DNA of 64,000 nt from Marinobacter adhaerens HP15 (GTDB lineage Bacteria > Pseudomonadota > Gammaproteobacteria > Pseudomonadales > Oleiphilaceae): assembly GCF_000166295.1 (NCBI RefSeq), contig NC_017506.1, forward strand, positions 2,480,001 through 2,544,000, read 5' to 3'. Below the pieces are notes generated by a model. That model ran no database searches. It was given only the letters and a program-made list of their open reading frames with translations, and had not been told where the DNA came from. Numbering within the stretch: the first letter of the stretch is position 1; each line of letters starts with the position of its first letter. Below are positions 57,267 through 64,000 of the stretch, one piece after another. The position numbers and the translations under genes were made by a program.

Positions 57267-58025
57267 CTAGCTTTCGCTCACCCTGGCCCTCACAACGCGG
57301 GCAAACTCCATAAAGAACGCCGAAAAAACGCCTCCCATCAATCCGAGCATGCCTGCCAAAACAACGATCAGGGTTCGCGCCGGACCGATAGGCTCCGAGC
57401 TTTGTCGGCTTTCAGCAAGAACTTCCATTGGCTGAATTGACTCCAGGGTCGCTTCCAGTGACAAGCGCTTTTCTACGGTTCCTGCTATAGCCTCGCCGGC
57501 GTCGTTGTAACTCTCCAACATGCCGACCGTCTGAGACAGAGACTCTATCTGGCTCTCAAGAGCCCCCTTCACAACCGACACTTCGGCTGACTGACTCTGC
57601 TCTAACTCATTGACCAAATGAGCGTGCGCCCGCCTCACCTCTTCACTCTGCTCAACTGAGGCTTCTGAAGACATTCGAATCAAAGCGGTACTCTCGGGGT
57701 TGACGAAGTGGATATCGAACGGCAAGGATTGATTATGGCTTGCTTGATATAATGCCTGATATTCAGGAAGCCAACGATTCTCCAGAGTTGCAATAACAGT
57801 ACCCGGCTTTTCGATAAAGGTACCGGGCTCCTTCTCTGCAAGCCCAACGAGAGTGACGTATTCGTACTTGTGAGGCACGAAAAAAGCGTAAATGACACCA
57901 AAAACCAGCGCAGAGAAAAATACTAGATAGAAGGTTCTCCGATGCTTCAGAAACATAAAGGTCAGATCCACAAGACTAACTTCGTCATCTGCCTCTGATC
58001 GACGCTCTCGCGGCATCTCTTCCAT
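57267..58025 (-). CDS. Wzz/FepE-family chain-length regulator (second copy)
   Basis: A 252-residue Wzz-domain protein. TM1 is FYLVFFSALVFGVIYAFFV, the periplasmic part is short and coiled, and TM2 is RTLIVVLAGMLGLMGGVFSAFF. It is shorter than typical Wzz and lies between rfaH and the wzi promoter, apart from the first wzz. It may set a second chain-length mode or serve another polymer. Confidence 0.82.
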   Translation of the reverse strand: MEEMPRERRSEADDEVSLVDLTFMFLKHRRTFYLVFFSALVFGVIYAFFVPHKYEYVTLVGLAEKEPGTFIEKPGTVIATLENRWLPEYQALYQASHNQSLPFDIHFVNPESTALIRMSSEASVEQSEEVRRAHAHLVNELEQSQSAEVSVVKGALESQIESLSQTVGMLESYNDAGEAIAGTVEKRLSLEATLESIQPMEVLAESRQSSEPIGPARTLIVVLAGMLGLMGGVFSAFFMEFARVVRARVSES

Positions 58026-58120
58026 CTGCGCTCCTCTATTGATGCTTTAAGCCAAGGATGTCTCTACTCGGCGCCGGAACCGAATACCCAATATTTTCCC
58101 CTGGGCAAAGGCCACGACAG

Positions 58121-58600
58121 TTACTTCTTTATAGCAGATACCGGGACTCTGATACTCTGTTGCTTCTGCATAAAGCTGACAAGCACAATTGCCCGCTCTT
58201 CGCCGTCATAGGCCTGAAAAATGGCATTGATGCCCTCGAAAGGCCCCTCGCTCAGCTGTACGGCCTGGCCCGGCTTGATGCCGCCCTGCTCTGCCACCGA
58301 GTCGAGGCTATCTTTGATATGCTGGATCACAGCATCGCTTATGGGTGCGGGTTTGTTGGCGAAGCCGACGATTCTCAACACACCACGGGTGGAACGAAGC
58401 TTCGACCACATTGGATCCGTCTGCTCAAGGTTTACGAACAGATAGCCAGGGAATAACGGTTCCAGTTTCTTCGAGCGCTTTCCGCCCTTGATTTTCTCCA
58501 CACTGATTTTTGGGTAAAAGCAGGCGATGTCTTGGTTCTGAAGGTGCTGAAGAGCGCGGTCGCCCTGAGCGGGCTTGTGTTGAAGAGCGTACCAGGTCAT
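58121..58600 (-). CDS. rfaH: Transcription antitermination protein RfaH
   Basis: RfaH is the specialised NusG paralogue loaded at ops sites, suppressing pausing and Rho-dependent termination over long operons and recruiting ribosomes. The 159-residue product has the NGN domain (WYALQHKPAQGDRALQHLQNQ; CFYPKI; LFPGYLFVNL) and a C-terminal KOW/refolding domain (VQLSEGPFEGINAIFQAYDGEERAIVLV). It overlaps cysQ by ATGA and lies within 1.1 kb of an exact ops site. Confidence 0.95.
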   Translation of the reverse strand: MTWYALQHKPAQGDRALQHLQNQDIACFYPKISVEKIKGGKRSKKLEPLFPGYLFVNLEQTDPMWSKLRSTRGVLRIVGFANKPAPISDAVIQHIKDSLDSVAEQGGIKPGQAVQLSEGPFEGINAIFQAYDGEERAIVLVSFMQKQQSIRVPVSAIKK

Positions 58601-59373
58601 GGCCGGGGACTGTACCAGCTTCCCGATGCAACGAAATACGGATTTAACACATTTTGTTTACCATATTTGAGGGGTTCCCCATCCAGCGTCTGCACTTTGC
58701 CGCCGGCAGCCATCAATACGGCCTGGGCAGCACCGGTATCCCACTCAGAGGTAGGACCCAGCCGTGGGTAGATATCCGCATGCCCCTCGGCGATACGGCA
58801 TAATTTGAGGGAGCTACCCGCCTGCACCAGCTCATGGTCACCCAATGCCTCGATGAATGCCCGGGTTTCTTCATTCAAGTGGTTTTTGCTGGCAACAACC
58901 CGCTTCAGGGGTTTTGGCTCGGCCACTCGAATGTGATGAACCCTGCCGGTACGGTCCCGCATGTGGGCCCCTTCTCCCACAATTCCCCAAAAAGCTTCTT
59001 TCAGGGCAGGCGCGATGACAACCCCCATCACTGGCTGGCCATCTTCGATCATGGCGATATTTACCGTGAACTCGCCGGTGCGCTGGGTGAAATCCTTTGT
59101 GCCGTCGACGGGATCCACCAGCCAAAAGCGGCGCCAGTGTTTGCGCTCTTCCCAGGGGATATCGCTGCCCTCTTCCGAAAGGATCGGGATATCCCGGCTG
59201 ATGCTTCGAAGCCCATGGGTAATGATATCGTGGGCAGCGGTGTCTGCAGCGGTAATTGGAGAAGCGTCGGCCTTGTAGCTCACCTTGAAGTCAGACTGGT
59301 AAATGTGCAGCACTTTCTCACTGGCCGCATCGGCCACTTTTATCACGTCCGGAAGGATGGAGCTGTAATGCAT
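58597..59373 (-). CDS. cysQ: 3'(2'),5'-bisphosphate nucleotidase CysQ
   Basis: Hydrolyses 3'-phosphoadenosine 5'-phosphate to AMP, recycling the by-product of sulfate assimilation. The 258-residue inositol-monophosphatase-fold enzyme has metal-site residues E67-E68, DPVDGTKDF (D87, D90) and WDTGAAQAVL. It is cotranscribed with rfaH. Confidence 0.95.
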   Translation of the reverse strand: MHYSSILPDVIKVADAASEKVLHIYQSDFKVSYKADASPITAADTAAHDIITHGLRSISRDIPILSEEGSDIPWEERKHWRRFWLVDPVDGTKDFTQRTGEFTVNIAMIEDGQPVMGVVIAPALKEAFWGIVGEGAHMRDRTGRVHHIRVAEPKPLKRVVASKNHLNEETRAFIEALGDHELVQAGSSLKLCRIAEGHADIYPRLGPTSEWDTGAAQAVLMAAGGKVQTLDGEPLKYGKQNVLNPYFVASGSWYSPRP

Positions 59374-59463
59374 GTGATTCGCTTCCTGCTTCAGATCAAA
59401 ACGTTATGAACTATCATAGGCAATAGTAACACTCCCTCCATAAAGATCGAGAAGGATGGCTCT

Positions 59464-60825
59464 ATGAAACTTCGCTTCCTTGGCGGCACAGGAACAGTCA
59501 CGGGCTCCCGCTACCTGCTTTCAGATGAGAAGCATCGGGTGCTGGTGGATTGTGGCATGTACCAGGGCGTAAAGACCCTGCGCCGGCGCAACTGGGCGAA
59601 GTTTCCCGTGGATCCCTCCACTATTGATGCGGTGGTGCTCACCCATGCCCATATTGACCACTCCGGCTACCTGCCAGCCCTGGTAAAAAACGGCTTCAAG
59701 GGCAAGGTTTATTGCACCAAAGCCACCCACGAACTTTGCAAGGTTCTGTTGCCGGATGCCGGTTTTTTACAGGAGGAGGATGCGAAATACGCGTTTCGCA
59801 AGAAATTCTCCAAGCACGAAAAACCGGAACCGCTGTTCACCGAGAAAGACGCCTGGGAAGCCCTCAAGCATTTCGAGTCCCTCCACTACCATGAGGCGTT
59901 CGAGCCGGTAAAGGGGTTCCAGGTAACCTTTACCCCGGCGGGGCATATTCTGGGTTCGTCCTGCGTTCACGTTCATCATCAAGGGGCAGACAGAACGGTT
60001 GTATTCAGTGGTGACGTTGGGCGTCAGAACGACATCATAATGCGCCCGCCGGAGCCGCTGCAGAAGGCCGATGTGCTGATCTGTGAATCAACCTATGGGG
60101 ATCGGGCCCACGGCGAGACAGATCCGGAAGCAGAGCTGGCTGAAATCATTACCCGCACGGCGGGGCGCGGCGGTATCGTGCTTTTACCGGCCTTTGCAGT
60201 GGGCCGTGCGCAAATGCTGCTGTATGTGATTCACAAGATTATGGGGGACGGGAAGATACCCAAACTGCCGGTTTTCCTGAACAGCCCGATGGCCATCAAG
60301 GCCACAGAGATCTTCTGCAAGCACCACAAAGAGCACAAATTGAATGCCGCTCAGTGCGAACTGATGGATGAGAAAACCGAGTTTGTACGCACGGTGGAAG
60401 AGTCCATAGAGCTGGACGCGGTGCGCTACCCATGTGTGATTATTTCCGCCAGCGGAATGGCCAGTGGTGGACGGGTCCTACACCACCTGAAAACGCTACT
60501 CCCAAATCCCCGCAACAGCGTAGTGTTCGCTGGTTTCCAGGCGCCTGGCACCCGCGGTGATGCACTGGTGAACGGTGCGGAATCAGTGAAGATCCACGGT
60601 GAGTACTGGCCTGTGAAGGCGGAGATTCATAACCTGGATTCTCTCTCCGCACATGGTGACTACAACGAGATTCTGGCGTGGCTGGGGCAAAGCTCGTTGA
60701 AACCCGAAAAGGTTTATGTCACTCACGGGGAGCTCGTCGCGAGTGACGTTATGCGCAAACGGATTCGGGACAAGTTTGGCTGGGATGTTGAGGTGCCGGA
60801 ATTGTTTGAGGAGGTGGAGGTTTGA
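59464..60825 (+). CDS. Beta-CASP metallo-beta-lactamase-fold hydrolase (right flank)
   Basis: A 453-residue MBL/beta-CASP protein of the RNA-exonuclease type. It has GTGTVTGSRYLL, THAHIDHSGYLP, GHILGSS, FSGDVG, then STYGDRAHGE, LPAFAVGRAQ, SASGMASGGR and the final SAHGDYNE. It is a diverged paralogue of 28515-29906, on the opposite strand and on the other side of the polysaccharide island. It is divergent from cysQ-rfaH, so it may share regulation with them. Confidence 0.88.
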   Translation: MKLRFLGGTGTVTGSRYLLSDEKHRVLVDCGMYQGVKTLRRRNWAKFPVDPSTIDAVVLTHAHIDHSGYLPALVKNGFKGKVYCTKATHELCKVLLPDAGFLQEEDAKYAFRKKFSKHEKPEPLFTEKDAWEALKHFESLHYHEAFEPVKGFQVTFTPAGHILGSSCVHVHHQGADRTVVFSGDVGRQNDIIMRPPEPLQKADVLICESTYGDRAHGETDPEAELAEIITRTAGRGGIVLLPAFAVGRAQMLLYVIHKIMGDGKIPKLPVFLNSPMAIKATEIFCKHHKEHKLNAAQCELMDEKTEFVRTVEESIELDAVRYPCVIISASGMASGGRVLHHLKTLLPNPRNSVVFAGFQAPGTRGDALVNGAESVKIHGEYWPVKAEIHNLDSLSAHGDYNEILAWLGQSSLKPEKVYVTHGELVASDVMRKRIRDKFGWDVEVPELFEEVEV

Positions 60826-60847
60826 AGCCAGCTTCACTTTTCTGAAG

Positions 60848-61246
60848 CTACGACCCCAAACCAGCACCAACCTCACATTGTTCATCTGACAAAGGCGGGA
60901 TCCCCGTGATCGCATAGGAGACGGTTCCTGCATCGGATACAGTTGCCTCAAGGGTGCATCCTTGGTTTGCGACCGAAAGAACAGAAGTAGCACCCCGAGC
61001 CGCATTTGGAGCGATACTTAGATCTGAATCAGCTGAAATAGCATCATTGAGTTGTTGGCAACCGTTTCCAGTTTGGGCACAAACCTGCAGCTTGATTACA
61101 AAAGGCGTCGCTGACTTCATTACGGCGCTTCCTTGAGCGCTCGCGACGTAGGATTGATAAGCAGGTATTGCCACGGCTGCCAATATCCCGATTATCGCTA
61201 CAACGATCATTAACTCAATGAGCGTGAAACCATATTGCTTGTGCAT
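60848..61246 (-). CDS. Type IV pilin (PilA-like, short copy)
   Basis: A 132-residue type IVa pilin precursor. A six-residue leader ends in Gly, cleaved before Phe ([20 protein letters not shown]), with Glu5 of the mature protein present. Four cysteines (two early, two near the C-terminus) allow a disulfide loop. It ends Gly-Leu-Gly-Ser. It has a near-perfect sigma-54 promoter. Confidence 0.94.
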   Translation of the reverse strand: MHKQYGFTLIELMIVVAIIGILAAVAIPAYQSYVASAQGSAVMKSATPFVIKLQVCAQTGNGCQQLNDAISADSDLSIAPNAARGATSVLSVANQGCTLEATVSDAGTVSYAITGIPPLSDEQCEVGAGLGS

Positions 61247-61287
61247 TTGCAGATACCACCTTGCTTAATCATTGTTAAAGAATTTAA

Positions 61288-61304
61288 AGCAAGGTTCGTG
61301 CCCA
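61288..61304 (-). promoter_or_regulatory. Sigma-54 promoter of the short pilin gene
   Basis: On the minus strand TGGGCACGAACCTTGCT, with GG and GC 10 bases apart, matches YTGGCACGRNNNTTGCW except at the second position. It is 42 bases upstream of the pilin ATG, consistent with PilR/RpoN control. Confidence 0.88.
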
Positions 61305-61331
61305 AAATAAAAAAACCTGAATTACAATCAG

Positions 61332-62786
61332 TTATAGGCCAGAGCTCTTTTTAAACTGCCGCGGATAGTCACCATGTGACCAAAAGCGCGGCGTGTACAG
61401 CATCATGCCCTGCCCCTTATAAACACTCCTATCCACAAGGTTGCCTTGGTAGTATCTATAGATCTCACCAAACCAGAGAACACCAAGCAGAATTGAAAGC
61501 ATGGCAACAGTCCTTAGAAACCGTTGTTCCCATCTGTATTGCTGCGGAATTCTGGAGTTTCGAGCATCAGGAATCTGGAGCCACGCAAATAGCGTTGTTA
61601 AAACCAAGAAACCGATAAGCAGGGAAGCTGGCGCCATAAAAACTGCCGAAACACTTGCATGCACACACGCTGCAACGGTTGACACCACGATCCCATTTAT
61701 CAGAGTGGCGTCACGCTTTGCGACCAAATATTCAAGCCGCCGTGCCCTTAGCTTCCTGGCCGCTCCAAGCGCAGCTAAAACCATTGTACAAATTAGAATC
61801 CAGCCGTACTCTGCCGCCCACAACAAATACATGTTATGCGGATGCCCAAACTGCTTGCCGTTAGCATATGCATCGGTAATGGGCGGATGGGTCAGCCACG
61901 ACTGGGGGCCAAGACCGACGGGGAAACGAAGCAAACTCATTTGCCAGGCTTCGTCCCATAAAGGAATACGCCCAGAGGTGCCGGATTTTAGTCCGAGAGA
62001 GCTTGAGCTCCCGTACAACAAATCGGGAATAAACAGGGTCAGTAAAACCCATGAAGCAAGCCCCGTGAGCAATTGCAAAGCAAAGCATCGCCCCCACTCC
62101 AAAGAACTCTTACGAAATATAAACACTCCGACCAGTGCGCCCACAATCAATCCAATCGCGGCTCCACGGGCGGATGTTGAAAACAGTATCCACCACCATG
62201 CGCCCCCTGAAATGAAAATCAGCACCTTTATCGAAGTAAATGAAGCCAAGCTGCTCTTTTTCTGGGCAGCAGCAAGCAAAGGAATAACCCAAGTTGCCAA
62301 GTGACTCCAATATCTTTTATTTGGCACTCCCCAAGCCAACGCAAAATCAAAGTTTTCGAGACCCTCTAACAACGCGAATGAATAATTCATCAGCGCAACC
62401 AGCGCGTAAACGAAACTGGACAGCGCTGCAACACTCAAGAACCTTGCAACTGTCAATTCAAAGCAATCAGATTGTGCGAGGCGGCTCCCAAAAACAATAG
62501 TTGCGAAAAAGAAGAAAAAGAACATCAATGGCTCGACACGATAGGTCGCCCCATAGAGCTCTCCGCTCAAAAATGAAACGAGCAGAGGAGCAAACCAGAG
62601 CAGCATACTATATTTCCTGTCGCTTTCACCCCGCCGCCGCTTTTCGATCAAAGGGATCCAGGCTGCGAGCCAAATTACTGCGCAAAAAACAAAACGCTGA
62701 AGGGAGTAGTAGTCCACGTTGACGGGAAACAACGCAGCGAAAAGTGCAACACTGAAACAGACTACGGAGAGGGTAACAAAGAGCAC
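61332..62786 (-). CDS. O-antigen ligase-family protein, candidate pilin glycosyltransferase (TfpO/PilO-like)
   Basis: A 484-residue membrane protein with about eleven hydrophobic segments and the Wzy_C/O-antigen-ligase domain in the second half, including a large periplasmic loop (residues ~275-330, with GHPHNMYL). Such proteins move an undecaprenyl-linked glycan to lipid A-core (WaaL) or to protein (PilO/TfpO, PglL). Its position between two pilins favours a pilin O-glycosyltransferase; WaaL activity cannot be excluded. GTG 62786 follows GAGGTTT. Confidence 0.85.
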   Translation of the reverse strand: MLFVTLSVVCFSVALFAALFPVNVDYYSLQRFVFCAVIWLAAWIPLIEKRRRGESDRKYSMLLWFAPLLVSFLSGELYGATYRVEPLMFFFFFFATIVFGSRLAQSDCFELTVARFLSVAALSSFVYALVALMNYSFALLEGLENFDFALAWGVPNKRYWSHLATWVIPLLAAAQKKSSLASFTSIKVLIFISGGAWWWILFSTSARGAAIGLIVGALVGVFIFRKSSLEWGRCFALQLLTGLASWVLLTLFIPDLLYGSSSSLGLKSGTSGRIPLWDEAWQMSLLRFPVGLGPQSWLTHPPITDAYANGKQFGHPHNMYLLWAAEYGWILICTMVLAALGAARKLRARRLEYLVAKRDATLINGIVVSTVAACVHASVSAVFMAPASLLIGFLVLTTLFAWLQIPDARNSRIPQQYRWEQRFLRTVAMLSILLGVLWFGEIYRYYQGNLVDRSVYKGQGMMLYTPRFWSHGDYPRQFKKSSGL

Positions 62787-62798
62787 GTGTGAAACCTC

Positions 62799-62826
62799 AA
62801 AAAAAAGCCCTCACCGGGGTGAGGGC
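62799..62826 (-). terminator. Rho-independent terminator of the second pilin
   Basis: GCCCTCACC (62807-62815) and GGTGAGGGC (62818-62826) pair perfectly and are followed on the minus strand by eight T. It lies 31 bases after the pilin stop and just ahead of the ligase start, so the ligase relies on readthrough and would be made at lower level than pilin. Confidence 0.85.
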
Positions 62827-62857
62827 CTCTGCTCGCAAGAGATGCTAGATAACTGTA

Positions 62858-63268
62858 TTAGCTACCAACGCCACCAGCGCCTTCAATACACTGAGCCAAG
62901 TCGGCAGCGTCACCTGACACCGCAGACATATCGTAAGCCACAGCACCATCAGGAGTAACTTCGGCTTCCAAAGAACAGAAGTCATTAGCCCAAGTCAGAG
63001 TGATTGTGTCTCCGATAGCTGCAGCAGCGGGACCAGTCAAAGCTGCAGTATTGCCAATCTCAGTAACGAGACCATCGCAGTCGATTCCAGTCTGCGTACA
63101 AACCTGGGCTTTACCCACGAAAGGGTTAATACCTTTTACAACCGCGCCGCCCTGAGAGGTGCCCACGTATTCTTGATACGCCGGAATGGCGACCGCTGCC
63201 AGGATACCGATGATCGCAACCACGATCATCAATTCAATAAGAGTAAAACCTTTTTGTGTTGCCTTCAT
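62858..63268 (-). CDS. pilA: Type IV major pilin (PilA-like)
   Basis: A 136-residue type IVa pilin precursor: seven-residue leader ending in Gly, then [17 protein letters not shown]. Four cysteines (two early, two late) could close the usual C-terminal loop. It ends Gly-Val-Gly-Ser. Position opposite pilB and a sigma-54 promoter make it the likely major pilin. The leader region and N-terminal helix are almost identical to the short copy; the C-terminal halves differ. Confidence 0.95.
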   Translation of the reverse strand: MKATQKGFTLIELMIVVAIIGILAAVAIPAYQEYVGTSQGGAVVKGINPFVGKAQVCTQTGIDCDGLVTEIGNTAALTGPAAAAIGDTITLTWANDFCSLEAEVTPDGAVAYDMSAVSGDAADLAQCIEGAGGVGS

Positions 63269-63580
63269 AGTTCATCTCCGAAAGATAGTCAGTCACACTC
63301 CAGTGCGGGAGCGGCCTGCCAATCACTAAGCAGATGCTGTGCCAACTCAGCTTTTTTTGTTTTATTCTTTCCAAACAGCGAGTTGAATACTCTGCCCCAA
63401 ACGGCTACAGGTCAAAATCGTCACGTGCGGGCGCCGCCCGTGGTCAGGGAGTGACATTTTTTGTCACCAGACAACAGCCAAACACTCTGTGCTTTCAAAA
63501 GCCATCATGTACATCTAAACTCTGCTTTAATTAATCTGAAAGCCGTTTCAGCAACTTATAACAGACTCCTGACCGTATTT
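63269..63580. other. pilA-pilB divergent intergenic region
   Basis: This 312-base gap contains the pilA sigma-54 promoter and, farther out, the GTGACA...TGTCAC inverted repeat. A short T-rich track around 63351-63367 follows the promoter on its upstream side. No clear promoter for pilB could be chosen from several AT-rich hexamers near 63490-63530. No RNA gene was recognised. Confidence 0.6.
63329..63345 (-). promoter_or_regulatory. Sigma-54 promoter of pilA
   Basis: On the minus strand TTGGCACAGCATCTGCT has GG and GC exactly 10 bases apart and one mismatch in the TTGC block. It fits the RpoN promoter known for pilA genes, activated by PilR. An inverted repeat 63451-63467 (GTGACA-N5-TGTCAC) lies 106 bases upstream, where a PilR enhancer would be expected. 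Confidence 0.83.
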
Positions 63581-64000
63581 ATGGCAACTGACAGCAGCAA
63601 AGTAACTCTCACCGGCCTGGCACGACGTTTCGTTGAGGACGGGCTTCTAGATGAAGCGACTGCCAAAGACGCATTCATTCAAGCCTCACAAAACCGAATA
63701 CCGTTGATCACCTATCTGGTTCAGAACAACCTGGCGGATAGCAGCGGGCTGGCATTCTCGGCTGCCATGGAATTCGGTGTTTCTGTATTGGATCTCTCGG
63801 CGTTTGCGACGGAAATGATTCCGGAGAAGGTGGTCGACGAAAAGCTGATCCGCAAGCACAACGCTCTGCCTATTTACAAGCGCGGAAACCGGCTGTTTAT
63901 TGCTGTTTCTGACCCGACCAATATCCAGGCGCTTGATGAGTTCAAATTCAACACCGGCCTGAGTACCGATGCGGTATTGGTAGACGACGCAAAACTCCGT
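63581..64000 (+). CDS. pilB: Type IV pilus assembly ATPase PilB (N-terminal part)
   Basis: The first 140 codons of PilB, the hexameric ATPase that extends type IV pili. The visible part is the T2SSE N-terminal domain, including AFSAAMEFGVSVLDLSAF and RLFIAVSDPTNIQALDEF. The Walker motifs lie beyond the window end. It is divergent from pilA, the classical pilA/pilBCD arrangement. Confidence 0.93.
   Translation, partial: MATDSSKVTLTGLARRFVEDGLLDEATAKDAFIQASQNRIPLITYLVQNNLADSSGLAFSAAMEFGVSVLDLSAFATEMIPEKVVDEKLIRKHNALPIYKRGNRLFIAVSDPTNIQALDEFKFNTGLSTDAVLVDDAKLR

Overview
The window looks like a chromosome segment of a marine gammaproteobacterium, most likely Marinobacter or a close relative. This is inferred from familiar gene content (MvaT-type nucleoid protein, gspN-C-D, sigma-54 flagellin and pilins, pilA divergent from pilB, Vibrio-like wzi-wza-wzz export genes), not from a database search. 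Most of the window is moderately GC-rich housekeeping DNA. The middle of the polysaccharide locus (about 38-45 kb) is visibly more AT-rich, as is usual for laterally exchanged O-antigen genes.

Layout. 1-3.8 kb: the tail of a metallopeptidase-like gene, then gspD, gspC and gspN of a type II secretion system. 3.9-6.7 kb: groES-groEL behind a clear sigma-32 promoter, then fxsA. 6.7-13.6 kb: an SDR oxidoreductase, an alkyltransferase-like protein, an AmpG-type permease, a YajQ-family protein, a response regulator with a degenerate GGDEF domain, an AraC-type regulator and argG, plus a nested palindrome and a candidate structured RNA. 13.7-23.2 kb: a flagellar filament block (fliS, fliD, flaG, two divergent flagellins, a TPR-methyltransferase protein) with recognisable sigma-28 and sigma-54 promoters. 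23.2-28.4 kb: sbcB, a secreted DUF6160-like protein, a REC-CheC protein with a PAS-GGDEF cyclase, and an MvaT-like regulator.

28.5-60.8 kb is a polysaccharide island transcribed leftwards: cysQ-rfaH-wzz2, then wzi-wza-wzz, pseudaminic acid genes, Wzx and Wzy, glycosyltransferases, UDP-xylose and N-acetyl-dideoxyhexose genes, and wecB-wecC. It is bracketed by two beta-CASP metallo-hydrolases. An exact copy of the E. coli ops element lies inside the first codons of wzi, three genes downstream of cysQ and two downstream of rfaH, so RfaH very probably controls the ~28 kb operon from here. 60.8-64 kb: two type IV pilin genes flank an O-antigen-ligase-family protein, and pilB begins divergently.

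How it fits together. The island carries genes for Pse, UDP-xylose and a WbpM-type N-acetyl-dideoxyhexose, an initiating sugar transferase and only two further visible glycosyltransferases. The neighbouring ligase lies between two pilins that both end in Gly-Ser. Pseudomonas aeruginosa 1244 adds a Pse-Xyl-FucNAc O-unit to a C-terminal pilin serine through TfpO/PilO. The leading hypothesis is an analogous system here, with an unusual Pse branch: a cytidylyltransferase fused to an aldo/keto reductase, plus an SDR and a PhyH-type dioxygenase.
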